Counted from the first letter of the stretch, positions 7,489-14,774 are shown. The stretch: 64,000 bases of DNA from a virus (IMGVR_UViG_3300037358_000003:37773-101772), one strand, 5' to 3'. Numbers and translations are program-made. Notes: a model not told the origin generated them from the letters alone.

Positions 7489-7697
7489 CGACCGAAAAGC
7501 CCAATATTCAAACGAGCAAGTGGCAAGCGTTCAAGGATGCGATTGGTGGCGAAACTGGCGGATGGGTCGCTGGCGATAACTGGGAGTGTGCTGATTGCGA
7601 TGCTGGGGGTATCAGTGAAACGGCCAGTATCGCACTGTATGTTCACAGGCAAAAGGCTCGCCATTGGAGCGGGGGTGTGGGTGCTGGTGCGCAATAA
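7485..7697 (+). CDS. hypothetical protein with start cassette
   Basis: 70 residues opening MTTEKPNIQTSKWQ, a cassette variant, then WECADCDAGG, a CxxC pair. The C-terminal third may be disturbed, since the following frame overlaps it by 17 nt. No family recognised. Confidence 0.5.
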   Translation: MTTEKPNIQTSKWQAFKDAIGGETGGWVAGDNWECADCDAGGISETASIALYVHRQKARHWSGGVGAGAQ

Positions 7698-7830
7698 CTC
7701 GGCTAAGTGCGGGACGGGCGGCTCGGGTGAGTCGCCGCGGAGCCTGACAGCCCACACACTTAGGTTTGACCCTGCATTGGGGCCACTGCCGATCGGTTCT
7801 AGGCAAGATCCTAAGTGCAAGGCGTCATGA
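7681..7830 (+). CDS. possible small protein, maybe frameshifted
   Basis: 49 residues from a GTG inside the end of the gene before. The opening LVRNNSAKCG resembles a common phage miniprotein that continues with a second CxG pair, but here the expected pattern is lost after AKC. It may be a broken or diverged copy. Confidence 0.35.
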   Translation: MLVRNNSAKCGTGGSGESPRSLTAHTLRFDPALGPLPIGSRQDPKCKAS

Positions 7831-7991
7831 CCGTGGAAACCCCAGAGTGGATGAAGTACATAACGCCAGACGGCAGAGTGTTTTTGCCTACTGGTAGCGG
7901 ATTCGCTATGGCTCGTATTGAGACAGATCAGTACGGACGTACAGTGTGGTACGATCGTGGCGAAGACGGCGGATTCAGGGTGGTGGAGTAA
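7827..7991 (+). CDS. hypothetical protein, 54 aa
   Basis: Starts MTVETPEWMKYITPDG at an ATGA overlap. Beta-strand-like (GRVFLPTGSGFAMARI), possibly a small barrel. No family recognised. Confidence 0.5.
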   Translation: MTVETPEWMKYITPDGRVFLPTGSGFAMARIETDQYGRTVWYDRGEDGGFRVVE

Positions 7992-8249
7992 TTGGTCCAC
8001 ATTCAGACAGTCAGGCATGGACCCCTGCTGCGGCGTCCTGTCGGTTCTGCCATTGGCTGGCTTGTTGCACAATGCGACTGCGGATGGGAAAGTGGACACA
8101 CCTGTTCTCAACTACAAGCGATTGAGTGGTATGGCGATCACCGAGCGGAGATGGGATTGACTGATGCTCCGACCAATATCTGCGAATGTCCCGAAGGGAT
8201 ATGTGTCGCATGGGAACCATTGAGCAGGTGTCGCGAATGGCGATCTTGA
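7992..8249 (+). CDS. Cys-rich hypothetical protein with TTG start
   Basis: 85 residues. The TTG directly follows the previous stop and opens a cassette-like VHIQTVRHGP. Contains CDCGW and CECPEGIC, plausible zinc ligands. The TTG is inferred from spacing and from the lack of any better start. Confidence 0.5.
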   Translation: MVHIQTVRHGPLLRRPVGSAIGWLVAQCDCGWESGHTCSQLQAIEWYGDHRAEMGLTDAPTNICECPEGICVAWEPLSRCREWRS

Positions 8250-8398
8250 GACGTTGGCACCAATGTTCGGCTAAGTGTACGATGTCTGGTGTTCATTACC
8301 AGTGCGAGCGGTTTCGCGGGCATTCGGGGACGTTGCACTATTCGCTGATGGGTCGCTTGGATATGGTTCAGTGGCCAGACGGGTGGGACAATGGCTGA
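8237..8398 (+). CDS. small Cys/His protein
   Basis: 53 residues from MAILRRWHQCSAKC. C-x3-C and later YQCERFRGH form a plausible zinc site. Overlaps genes on both sides. No known family. Confidence 0.5.
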   Translation: MAILRRWHQCSAKCTMSGVHYQCERFRGHSGTLHYSLMGRLDMVQWPDGWDNG

Positions 8399-9137
8399 AT
8401 GGAATTTTCGATTACGCGCCAAATTGGATGACGGCGGAAATGTGTCCAAAATGGTCACGGAGTCACTAGAAAAAGATTGGGCCGAGTGGGACGCCGAACA
8501 TCCGTACGAGCCACATCCGCGCGACTCCAGTGGTGGGTCGGCACATGATGCACATGGAGATTCGGTTGACTTGCACCATGACGTGCCGTCAACCGTCAGC
8601 GGCGGCGTCAAGTTAGAGGGTCCAGGGTGGACGAAAGAAGCCGCAGACAATACGCAGTCTGGCATTGATCGAGTTCAATCAGCTTTTCCTGATGCGCCCA
8701 AGTTGGACAACGTGCGTGTTGTGCCTGACCAACAGGCGACTGGCAATAAATCTAATACCAACATTACGGTAAGTCCTCAATTTATCGACGGCATGACTGC
8801 TCGTGATAAGGATTTCGCTGGACTAGAAGTACATGGTGGTCAAGAGGGAATCATCGTTCACGAATACGGACACGTGTTGGACAGCAATCTTGGGCGTGAT
8901 CACCCGGACGAAGCGAAACAATTAACTGCCTACCTCAATGAAAAGATGGATGTCCCTGGACTGGGTACGATAACCAGGCTTCAGGATGGACTCGGTGCTC
9001 CTAGTGCGTATGGTGCAGAAAACAGATACGAATACGTGGCTGAAGCACTGTCTGACTCCATATTTAATGGTGACAACGCTAAACCAACGAGTCAGGCTGT
9101 TGCCGCAATCTTCCATCAAGCGTATGGTGGATCGTGA
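8391..9137 (+). CDS. zincin metalloprotease-like protein
   Basis: 248 residues. A VHEYGHVLDS segment (about residues 164-173) gives the HExxH zinc motif with catalytic Glu; YVAEALSD about 50 residues later can provide the third, glutamate ligand, as in gluzincin-type peptidases. The N-terminal 80 residues are hydrophilic and His/Asp-rich, probably a linker or binding region. No signal peptide, so it should act inside the host or be packaged in the particle. Could cleave host proteins or activate a phage protein; the substrate cannot be inferred. A second HExxH protein lies at 17925-18311. Confidence 0.75.
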   Translation: MAEWNFRLRAKLDDGGNVSKMVTESLEKDWAEWDAEHPYEPHPRDSSGGSAHDAHGDSVDLHHDVPSTVSGGVKLEGPGWTKEAADNTQSGIDRVQSAFPDAPKLDNVRVVPDQQATGNKSNTNITVSPQFIDGMTARDKDFAGLEVHGGQEGIIVHEYGHVLDSNLGRDHPDEAKQLTAYLNEKMDVPGLGTITRLQDGLGAPSAYGAENRYEYVAEALSDSIFNGDNAKPTSQAVAAIFHQAYGGS

Positions 9138-9343
9138 CCACGGGTCCAGCGTGGCCGCGCTATTGGGACAATAGCGATCCTCAAATTGTGGAAGCGATGG
9201 CGGAACTGGATCGTATCAAGGCTGGTCGGATGACATTGGACCAGCTGCAAAACGTCGTTAGGCTTTTCACTGGTTCCAGAAGTCAGGCGAACGAAAAGTG
9301 GGCGCTGGCGTGTCAAAAAGAACTAGAAAAGAGGCGTGTATAG
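9134..9343 (+). CDS. hypothetical protein, 69 aa
   Basis: GTG start overlapping the protease stop. Helical (DPQIVEAMAELDRIKAG, MTLDQLQNVVRL), no motif. Coupling to the protease gene suggests co-expression. Confidence 0.55.
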   Translation: MTTGPAWPRYWDNSDPQIVEAMAELDRIKAGRMTLDQLQNVVRLFTGSRSQANEKWALACQKELEKRRV

Positions 9344-9345
9344 AG

Positions 9346-9579
9346 ATGTCGTGTCCTCATTTTCCAAACCTCAGAGCTTTGGCCAGCAGTGCTAGGTTCT
9401 ACGACTTTGAAAGTTCTCAACAGGAACTCAAGGACGTTGTGCAATGGATTGATGCTAGTCAAGACCTACTAGACGCCGTAGGCGATGAGATGATGACACT
9501 GCGAATGGATTCCATGTTCGATGAGGTTGTGGATGCTTACGATCGCATTTCTGCGTTGGCGAAGATAGTCGGCACGTGA
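9346..9579 (+). CDS. hypothetical acidic helical protein
   Basis: 77 residues from MSCPHFPNLRAL. Two long acidic helices are predicted by eye (QQELKDVVQWIDASQDLLDA). Start at 9346 rather than upstream, to avoid a long overlap. Confidence 0.55.
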   Translation: MSCPHFPNLRALASSARFYDFESSQQELKDVVQWIDASQDLLDAVGDEMMTLRMDSMFDEVVDAYDRISALAKIVGT

Positions 9580-9582
9580 CTA

Positions 9583-9978
9583 ATGCCACCATATCGTTTC
9601 GTATCCGTGTATTATGAGAGCGCAATGAGTTCTGACGTGACAAATATCACCTGCGAACCATGTGCTGATAGCTACCACGAACTGTGTAACCGCGACTACT
9701 GCGCCTGCTCCAAGGACGGACATTTGATGAGTGAAAACGATACAGCAATGCTTCGCAGACAGTGTGTTATGTCGCGAGGTGCCTATAAGGCGTTTGGCAC
9801 GCTGGTGTTTACTCCGGATCAGGGGATTGCCCTGTGTGATGAGACTGACCATCTTCGATCACGACTAGCTGTCAATGACATATCCTATTGGCCCCTGGGA
9901 TCTGAAGATCCTCCGGATGATCACGAATGCGACGTGCATGGAATGTTCGTTGGTCAATGCACCTCAGAGTGTGGATGA
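9583..9978 (+). CDS. Cys-rich hypothetical protein
   Basis: 131 residues with CEPCAD, LCNRDYCACSKDGH and C-terminal ECDVHGMFVGQC, suggesting one or two zinc sites. An alternative start at 9625 gives MSSDVTNITCEPC, closer to the cassette style. No family recognised. Confidence 0.55.
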   Translation: MPPYRFVSVYYESAMSSDVTNITCEPCADSYHELCNRDYCACSKDGHLMSENDTAMLRRQCVMSRGAYKAFGTLVFTPDQGIALCDETDHLRSRLAVNDISYWPLGSEDPPDDHECDVHGMFVGQCTSECG

Positions 9979-10301
9979 GACCTACTCTGACCATAGATCC
10001 TGGGTTGCAGTTTGGTGCGGTCTGCCTGACGAACACCAGAGTTCCGGCAGATGCTGTCGCTGGCTGCGTGTTCGCTGGCGATTCGGTTGACTCGACCGCA
10101 GAGAACTACGGCACAGACAGGAATAGCGTCTTACTGGCATGTTGGTACGAAATCGAGCGATCACGGAGGATTCCCAAGTCTTACCGAACATCACGCGAAC
10201 GAGACATGGTGAAGCGGTTCGGAAACTGGGCGACGCAAGTATTCGCCAGCTTGGCTGAGTATGATGGGCATCCTGATCCGTGGGACTTGAAGGAAAGTTG
10301 A
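9975..10301 (+). CDS. hypothetical protein, 108 aa
   Basis: Starts MRPTLTIDPGLQFG at a 4-nt overlap. The N-terminus (LTIDPGLQFGAVCL) resembles the first strand of an RNase-H-like fold in which an Asp opens the active site (as in RuvC-like proteins), but the later acidic residues cannot be placed, so this is only a suggestion. C-terminus helical. Confidence 0.55.
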   Translation: MRPTLTIDPGLQFGAVCLTNTRVPADAVAGCVFAGDSVDSTAENYGTDRNSVLLACWYEIERSRRIPKSYRTSRERDMVKRFGNWATQVFASLAEYDGHPDPWDLKES

Positions 10302-10302
10302 T

Positions 10303-10521
10303 ATGTCTGAAAGTTCAGGTATTACGACAACGCTGCATGACGACTTCAAACCAGACGCATCCCATCCGATAACTGTAGGCGAACTGATCGTGAAACTGAG
10401 TGCGTTGCCGTTTGACGCTAGCGTCCTTGTCTGTCCGTGGGAAGGTCACACCGCGTGTAGCTCCGTGACTGGCGTTGAGTATGACGATCATCACGTATTG
10501 CTGGAATCGGTCAAACCGTGA
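10303..10521 (+). CDS. hypothetical protein with start cassette
   Basis: 72 residues opening MSESSGITTTLHDD. The body PITVGELIVKLSALPFDASV closely resembles short phage proteins with a 'tVgeLi..L..lp.da.V' pattern of unknown role. Confidence 0.6.
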   Translation: MSESSGITTTLHDDFKPDASHPITVGELIVKLSALPFDASVLVCPWEGHTACSSVTGVEYDDHHVLLESVKP

Positions 10522-10694
10522 ATCCACCTACGCTTTGGGCCAGTGAGAAGGATTGGAACCGAGTCCTGCGGAGAATGAATCGCATGGTGCGCCGACAGGA
10601 ACGATGGTTGCGTCGCCGTACTCGTGGTCCTGTCATCACAATGACGTGGGAGCAGTGGGATAGCCTTCTGACCTGCACAAATACAAAAACCTAG
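10518..10694 (+). CDS. basic hypothetical protein
   Basis: 58 residues, Arg/Trp-rich (RVLRRMNRMVRRQERW). GTG start overlapping the previous stop. Last gene before the ncRNA promoter. Confidence 0.5.
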   Translation: MNPPTLWASEKDWNRVLRRMNRMVRRQERWLRRRTRGPVITMTWEQWDSLLTCTNTKT

Positions 10695-10712
10695 AAATCT
10701 TTGGAAAATGTA

Positions 10713-10741
10713 TTGACATCTGCATGCGAGAAGCGCATAAT
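10713..10741 (+). promoter_or_regulatory. promoter for a structured RNA
   Basis: TTGACA (10713-10718), 17-nt spacer ending AAGCG, CATAAT (10736-10741). Same motif as the leaderless-gene promoters, but no ATG follows at +7. The expected RNA start coincides with the base of a long closing helix. Confidence 0.85.
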
Positions 10742-10748
10742 GGGTTTT

Positions 10749-10979
10749 GTAAGGAAGTCGGTACCCAGGAGGTGCCCTCGCAAGTAAGCAGGTGAAGCGC
10801 CCTACGGCACTTAAGCACCGAGAGAAGTTTCTCGGATGAGCAGTGTTTATGAAGGTGGTGGATGCTGAACGGTAAGGGGAGCGAACTTGGAGAACGACCT
10901 GAAGAATCATTAGGGTAAGCTCGGAGTGGCCACGATGAGCCTAGAGTAAATGATTCGGACGGTCGGACCACTTCCTTAC
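10749..10979 (+). ncRNA. structured non-coding RNA, about 231 nt, unknown class
   Basis: The ends form a perfect 10-bp helix: GTAAGGAAGT (10749-10758) with ACTTCCTTAC (10970-10979). Inside are CGACC (10895-10899)/GGTCG (10961-10965), GAATCATT (10904-10911)/AATGATTC (10949-10956), an internal GCTC/GAGC stem, and hairpin CCGAGA-TCTCGG (10818-10835). The region has no good reading frame, has its own strong promoter, and is followed by a gene with a clear GGAGG site. It does not match tmRNA, RNase P or 6S landmarks. It may be a trans-acting phage RNA or a large structured leader. Confidence 0.75.
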
Positions 10980-11001
10980 GCTTTGCGTTACTGGAGGTTT
11001 T

Positions 11002-11169
11002 GTGAAGACTCGCAATCCACGGATCAAGATTGAGAACTACGGCACAGAAAACTGGCGCACAGAGTGTCAAGATGATTGTGGCGACTGGGCGATTACCGGC
11101 CCACCCTACGCAACCAAAACGGAGGCACTGTCAATGGTGTCCGAACTTGAGGAGACGTACTTCCAATGA
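11002..11169 (+). CDS. hypothetical protein, 55 aa
   Basis: GTG start preceded by GGAGG with 5-nt spacing, one of the few clear ribosome sites in this half. MKTRNPRIKIENYG, then C-x3-C (TECQDDCGDW). Could be expressed from the ncRNA promoter by read-through. Confidence 0.65.
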   Translation: MKTRNPRIKIENYGTENWRTECQDDCGDWAITGPPYATKTEALSMVSELEETYFQ

Positions 11170-11378
11170 CGGACCTATCGCCATTTGAGGCTGCTGAGAT
11201 CGCATTTGACAAGGCGCTGGCAAATGACCGAGTGGCGTCAGCGCAACGCTTAGAAACGATTCTAGGCGGCAATGGCGAGTATTCTGCGCACGTAGCGTTT
11301 GAATTGTGGCAACAGGAAATGACCACGCTCGGATTTGCCAAAAACGCGCACGATGCCACTGACGAATCTGGCTGGTAA
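11166..11378 (+). CDS. hypothetical helical protein, 70 aa
   Basis: MTDLSPFEAAEIAFDKAL; almost entirely helical, Ala/Glu-rich. ATGA overlap with the gene before. No motif. Confidence 0.55.
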   Translation: MTDLSPFEAAEIAFDKALANDRVASAQRLETILGGNGEYSAHVAFELWQQEMTTLGFAKNAHDATDESGW

Positions 11379-11539
11379 TGTACTGCCCGAAATGCGGTCA
11401 CCTCATGGGGCACGAAGAGGATTGCGTCCACACTGAGCGGTGGGACGAGTGGCCAGACAGAGAAGTCACGGTTCTACAACGAGACGAATCCGGCACCGTT
11501 GCCATAATCCACGGCAAAGATGCAGGTCAGAGTAGTTGA
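11378..11539 (+). CDS. small zinc-knuckle protein
   Basis: 53 residues opening MYCPKCGHLMGHEEDC, a probable zinc knuckle, then an acidic tail. Starts on the previous stop (TAATG). Confidence 0.6.
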   Translation: MYCPKCGHLMGHEEDCVHTERWDEWPDREVTVLQRDESGTVAIIHGKDAGQSS

Positions 11540-11563
11540 CATATTCGCATAAAAGCGCATAAT
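11536..11563 (+). promoter_or_regulatory. promoter for a leaderless gene
   Basis: TTGACA (11536-11541), 16-nt spacer ending AAGCG, CATAAT (11558-11563), ATG at 11570 after six nt. Confidence 0.85.
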
Positions 11564-11569
11564 AGAGAT

Positions 11570-11827
11570 ATGACCACCACCCAAACCACCGAAGCCCTTC
11601 AAATCCCCACCTACAGCGGCGTCATCACCATTGAGTCGGGTGCTGCCCACCTGACCTCCAACGGTCGCCACGTGGGGTTCATTGACCTCACCACCCCCAT
11701 CACCCACGCCGACCACGGCGACTGGGTTGCCGTTGCCCACAACTCCACCGGCGCCTTCCGCGTCTCAATGACCGAGTTGGCAGCGGTCATTCTTTCTCAG
11801 GCCCTTCACCTGGAGATGGGGGCGTGA
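11570..11827 (+). CDS. hypothetical protein from a leaderless mRNA
   Basis: 85 residues starting MTTTQTTEALQIPTYSG. Start fixed by the promoter. Beta-rich body (VITIESGAAHL, HVGFIDL). Third codon positions are rich in C, as in the other leaderless genes, suggesting strong expression. Confidence 0.7.
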   Translation: MTTTQTTEALQIPTYSGVITIESGAAHLTSNGRHVGFIDLTTPITHADHGDWVAVAHNSTGAFRVSMTELAAVILSQALHLEMGA

Positions 11828-11985
11828 GGTCCGAGGCTGATCAAATAGCGTTTCTAAACGATTGTTTAAACAAGGTGGACGCTACGGTGGAGAGAATCAC
11901 GATGGAGCGAGACAAATGGCGACGACTGCTGGTGGATGCCGTAGGTGAAGACGTGGCCGAGATGAAGTACCGTTCGGATGCTTGA
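11824..11985 (+). CDS. hypothetical coiled-coil-like protein
   Basis: 53 residues, GTG start overlapping the previous stop. Helical heptad-like pattern (IAFLNDCLNKVDATVERI). No family recognised. Confidence 0.5.
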   Translation: MRSEADQIAFLNDCLNKVDATVERITMERDKWRRLLVDAVGEDVAEMKYRSDA

Positions 11986-12286
11986 GATCCCAACCAGTCG
12001 GTGGGATGAACATGATGGGTCCGTAGAGTACGGATGGCGAAGTGACCACGGTATTGCATACATCGGTAGCCGAGAAAACGTGGTTGGGTGGGCTGCTGGA
12101 CTCACTGACCATATCGTGGCCCTTGTGCCGCTGGCCGAGTACGATCAGATGATGAACGAGAGATGGCAGGACGACTGTGAGTGTGGCCATGGACGCTGGC
12201 AACACCGCCCCAAGTGCGGAGCGTGGCCCGTTGATCCAGCGTGTGGATGCGCGGAGTTTCGGGAGGTCATCATTACTGATGACTGA
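11978..12286 (+). CDS. Cys-rich hypothetical protein
   Basis: 102 residues. C-terminal CECGHGRWQHRP, KCGAWPVDPACGCAEF forms a likely zinc site seen in small actinophage proteins. N-terminal half beta-rich. 8-nt overlap at the start. Confidence 0.6.
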   Translation: MLEIPTSRWDEHDGSVEYGWRSDHGIAYIGSRENVVGWAAGLTDHIVALVPLAEYDQMMNERWQDDCECGHGRWQHRPKCGAWPVDPACGCAEFREVIITDD

Positions 12287-12665
12287 GATCCCAGACCGCG
12301 CACTCAACTACATGCCAGATATTCCGATTCCGGTCGATTTTCGACACAAATCCGAAGTGTCTGCATGTAGTCACGATGAAGTGATCCAAGTGAACGTAGG
12401 CATTTGGAAGTGTCAAGATTGTTCTGTTCCGTTTGTCCCGGGCCAGACAGAAGAACTACCGTGGTACCAATGCCCGATCCACCCGGATCTTCTATGTTCA
12501 CTTCATGATAACTACTGTATTCATTTCAACGGAGAGGGCGGACCTGGGTGCGATTGCGCGTTGCCTCGCCGTCTGGCCGAGCATGTCGGGAATCTACGTG
12601 CAGAGCCGTTCGGCACCCCCGACCAACCCGAAGGCGATCCTGATTGGGGTCCACATCGTGTCTGA
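12279..12665 (+). CDS. Cys/His-rich hypothetical protein
   Basis: 128 residues from MTEIPDRALNYMPDIP. Contains ACSHDEV, WKCQDCSVPF (zinc ribbon) and CPIHPDLLCSLHDNYC. Start at 12279 sits on the previous stop and mirrors the next gene's MSEIPD. Confidence 0.6.
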   Translation: MTEIPDRALNYMPDIPIPVDFRHKSEVSACSHDEVIQVNVGIWKCQDCSVPFVPGQTEELPWYQCPIHPDLLCSLHDNYCIHFNGEGGPGCDCALPRRLAEHVGNLRAEPFGTPDQPEGDPDWGPHRV

Positions 12666-12819
12666 AATCCCAGACGGGGCACGGGAGAAAATGGCACGAT
12701 GGCTATGCGACCGCAGTAGCCTCTCATTCGATGATTGCAGTGTTAGTGAGCAGGAGAAGTGGTTGTGGGAGGCAGAGTTCACGATCTGCAAGGTACTAAG
12801 GTTGTGCGATGAATTCTGA
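12658..12819 (+). CDS. hypothetical protein with MSEIPD start
   Basis: 53 residues from a GTG (GTGTCTGA junction), MSEIPDGAREKMARW. The N-terminus copies that of the gene before (MTEIPD), an in-place duplication of the start segment. No function. Confidence 0.5.
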   Translation: MSEIPDGAREKMARWLCDRSSLSFDDCSVSEQEKWLWEAEFTICKVLRLCDEF

Positions 12820-13024
12820 GGTCCAGTTCGTCGGGTTTCATCTGGACTTCTTTGTTGGCGAGCGCGTCACCGTGCGTATAGAATCAAATGGAGATGTCAG
12901 ATATGTAGGGGGTGCCGTGACATCTAAGTCCGTTGACGGGAACTACTGGACGACGAGTGTAGATTGCGACGATGGATCGTCTGTGGATGTTCGTGAGTAC
13001 GTCGTCATGGCACCCCGTGTCTGA
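12809..13024 (+). CDS. hypothetical beta-rich protein, 71 aa
   Basis: MNSEVQFVGFHLDFF; alternating hydrophobic strands ending APRV, probably a small barrel. Overlaps the previous gene by 11 nt. Confidence 0.5.
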   Translation: MNSEVQFVGFHLDFFVGERVTVRIESNGDVRYVGGAVTSKSVDGNYWTTSVDCDDGSSVDVREYVVMAPRV

Positions 13025-13061
13025 AATGTCTACTATTAGTGCAAGTTGTCCACAGGGTTGA
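13017..13061 (+). CDS. 14-codon relic of the start cassette
   Basis: GTGTCTGAAATGTC junction encodes MSEMSTISASCPQG then a stop that overlaps the -35 of the next promoter. It looks like a truncated cassette gene. Confidence 0.35.
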   Translation: MSEMSTISASCPQG

Positions 13062-13086
13062 CAGTTGGGGATTAAAGGCGCATAAT
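13058..13086 (+). promoter_or_regulatory. promoter for a leaderless gene
   Basis: TTGACA (13058-13063), 17-nt spacer ending AGGCG, CATAAT (13081-13086), ATG at 13093 after six nt. Confidence 0.85.
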
Positions 13087-13092
13087 CCATAT

Positions 13093-13470
13093 ATGACCAT
13101 TACAGACATCCCCATCTACCTGCGTAACCCAATTCACCGCCCAGTCCATGAGATCGTTCCGATCCCAGGCCATTCGCGTGACGAGTACGGCTCCGGTCGG
13201 GCCAACTCCATCTGCGGTTGGTGCCACAGAGCGTCCGGCGTCTACAAGGACATTCAGACCTGCATCGACAGACTGGTAGAGCACCACCTGAACGACTGCG
13301 ACGGAGAGCAGGTGCCCAGCGTCATGATCGTGGGTCCGCCCGACTCCCGCAGGTCCGAATTCGCTCCCAACTACGAGATCGTGGACGGTCACGCCTGCCA
13401 CATCAGTTGGTGCAGGGCATTCAACGACTTTTACCCGCACGTCGGGGACGCCTACAACAGCTACGCCTAG
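13093..13470 (+). CDS. hypothetical protein from a leaderless mRNA
   Basis: 125 residues starting MTITDIPIYLRNP. Contains SICGWCHRASG and GHACHISWCRAF, two possible zinc-binding pairs. GC-rich at third positions relative to neighbours, as in the other leaderless genes. Start fixed by the promoter. Confidence 0.7.
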   Translation: MTITDIPIYLRNPIHRPVHEIVPIPGHSRDEYGSGRANSICGWCHRASGVYKDIQTCIDRLVEHHLNDCDGEQVPSVMIVGPPDSRRSEFAPNYEIVDGHACHISWCRAFNDFYPHVGDAYNSYA

Positions 13471-13520
13471 CATTGCCACCACGGTTGGCGTATCGGGGAT
13501 CGTTCCCCCGGCGTGGCACC

Positions 13521-13664
13521 ATGAGTGAAGACAACCCGCCAGTCAGCGACACGCTGGTCAACTTCTGCCAATGCGAACCAGACTCCCACTGGACGACTGG
13601 TTCAGATGGCGGTGATATGCGGACGGATTGTCAATGTCGATGCCTTACCTGTCAGGAATTTTGA
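13521..13664 (+). CDS. small Cys-rich protein
   Basis: 47 residues, MSEDNPPVSDTLVNFCQC, with C-terminal DCQCRCLTCQEF. At least six Cys suggest zinc or a cluster-like site. Confidence 0.5.
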   Translation: MSEDNPPVSDTLVNFCQCEPDSHWTTGSDGGDMRTDCQCRCLTCQEF

Positions 13665-13668
13665 CGAG

Positions 13669-13851
13669 ATGACGAACATTGATCCTGACTACGTGATCCA
13701 ATTGCAACGCGCAGCTTGGGTTGCTCGTGACTGTTTACGTTCGTACCTCAAATATGGGGATTGGGATGAGCACGCAGATTACGGAACGCAGGCCGCATTT
13801 GATGCCCTGTCTGACGCACTGATACCCGATGACGAAAATGTAGAGAGTTGA
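13669..13851 (+). CDS. hypothetical helical protein, 60 aa
   Basis: MTNIDPDYVIQLQRAAW; two helices, acidic end. Start at 13669 avoids overlap with the Cys-rich gene before. The promoter of the next gene overlaps its last codons. Confidence 0.5.
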   Translation: MTNIDPDYVIQLQRAAWVARDCLRSYLKYGDWDEHADYGTQAAFDALSDALIPDDENVES

Positions 13852-13876
13852 CAACCGTGTCGTGTGAGTATTAAAT
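13848..13876 (+). promoter_or_regulatory. promoter for a leaderless gene
   Basis: TTGACA (13848-13853), 17-nt spacer, TTAAAT (13871-13876), ATG at 13883 after six nt. Lacks the GCG before the -10 that most others have. Confidence 0.75.
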
Positions 13877-13882
13877 AGAGAT

Positions 13883-14149
13883 ATGACCAAAACGACCGCC
13901 ACCCCAACATCGCACGACGATGAGTCTCCGTGTCAGCACTGCCAGTTTCCAGTTGAAGCTAACATGGGTCAGGCTGGTGGTCCGTTTCCTTACGTTCACT
14001 CCATGACGGGACAGGCGTTTTGCAAGGACGAGCAGAAGTCCCTGAAAGATGCATTTCCTCCGAAGATTGAAGGCAGATCCCACGGAATGTCCGCCAGCGA
14101 GGTGCGGAAGGCCATTGCGACCAGCGAGCGCGCATACAGGAAAATGTGA
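13883..14149 (+). CDS. zinc-binding protein from a leaderless mRNA
   Basis: 88 residues starting MTKTTATPTSHDD. CQHCQFPVEAN near residue 19 and a later FCKDEQ give a treble-clef-like pattern. Helical, basic C-terminus. Start fixed by the promoter. Confidence 0.65.
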   Translation: MTKTTATPTSHDDESPCQHCQFPVEANMGQAGGPFPYVHSMTGQAFCKDEQKSLKDAFPPKIEGRSHGMSASEVRKAIATSERAYRKM

Positions 14150-14514
14150 TGAGTTGGGACGCGTGGCTGACAAAGGATTGCGGCATTCGTCCATGTGACG
14201 AACAATCTCACGTCTTAGGCGATTGGAACTACACCCACAACACCAGCAAAATGATTTACGGGGTGTTGATGCAGACGAACGACTATGACACGACTCCCGG
14301 CCCGTGGTGGAATCTCCTGAATGGCATGAATGGTGCCGAAGGTGGACGCTATCTCGACACCATTATTCGTGGACTAGAGGCCGATCCGCAGAAGTTTGAG
14401 GCGTGGAATCCCGAGAACAAGTGGGGAAGTTACGATGGTTTGTTGGGCGTACTCAGAGAGATGCACAAGGCGTGCATCATCGAACAACCAACGATCTGGG
14501 GTGCCTGTGGATAA
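14149..14514 (+). CDS. conserved-type phage protein with WNYTHN motif
   Basis: 121 residues. Opens MSWDAWL and has LGDWNYTHNTSKM, the pattern of a widespread but uncharacterised actinophage protein family. Trp-rich, soluble. TGATG overlap with the gene before. Confidence 0.65.
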   Translation: MSWDAWLTKDCGIRPCDEQSHVLGDWNYTHNTSKMIYGVLMQTNDYDTTPGPWWNLLNGMNGAEGGRYLDTIIRGLEADPQKFEAWNPENKWGSYDGLLGVLREMHKACIIEQPTIWGACG

Positions 14515-14767
14515 CCCGCGGGAATATCAACCAATTACGACGCACCATCCAGTAGTGTGTGAATCTGGACTGACGTGGAGGGAACTGGCCTCACAGCCCA
14601 AAGACTTGCTAGTGGAAATGACTGACGAGCAAATCGAACAGATCAGGGAGCGGATGGCCGAGAACGCACCGTGTCGGTACGACCGTGACCACGGAGGCCA
14701 TTGGGTTCGCGACCAGCAGGGAACGAACCGTTGGTGTGACGGGATACGTCCACAGGAGGGCCAGTGA
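14507..14767 (+). CDS. hypothetical protein, 86 aa
   Basis: GTG start within the end of the gene before. Acidic helix (EMTDEQIEQIRERMAEN), then CRYDRDHGGHWV and WCDGIR, a possible zinc site. An alternative GTG lies at 14501. Confidence 0.5.
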   Translation: MDNPREYQPITTHHPVVCESGLTWRELASQPKDLLVEMTDEQIEQIRERMAENAPCRYDRDHGGHWVRDQQGTNRWCDGIRPQEGQ

Positions 14768-14774
14768 GAATCGA

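Noticed and set aside
9975-10301. RuvC/RNase-H-like nuclease call for the 108-aa protein
   Set aside because: Only the first strand (LTIDPGLQFG) fits; further catalytic acids could not be placed.
10713-10979. Group I intron or RNase P RNA at 10.7 kb
   Set aside because: The ACGACC/GGTCGG pair recalls P7 and GTAAGGAAGTC recalls RNase P, but the P3/P8 layout, the splice-site pairing and an interrupted gene are missing, and RNase P conserved blocks are not present.
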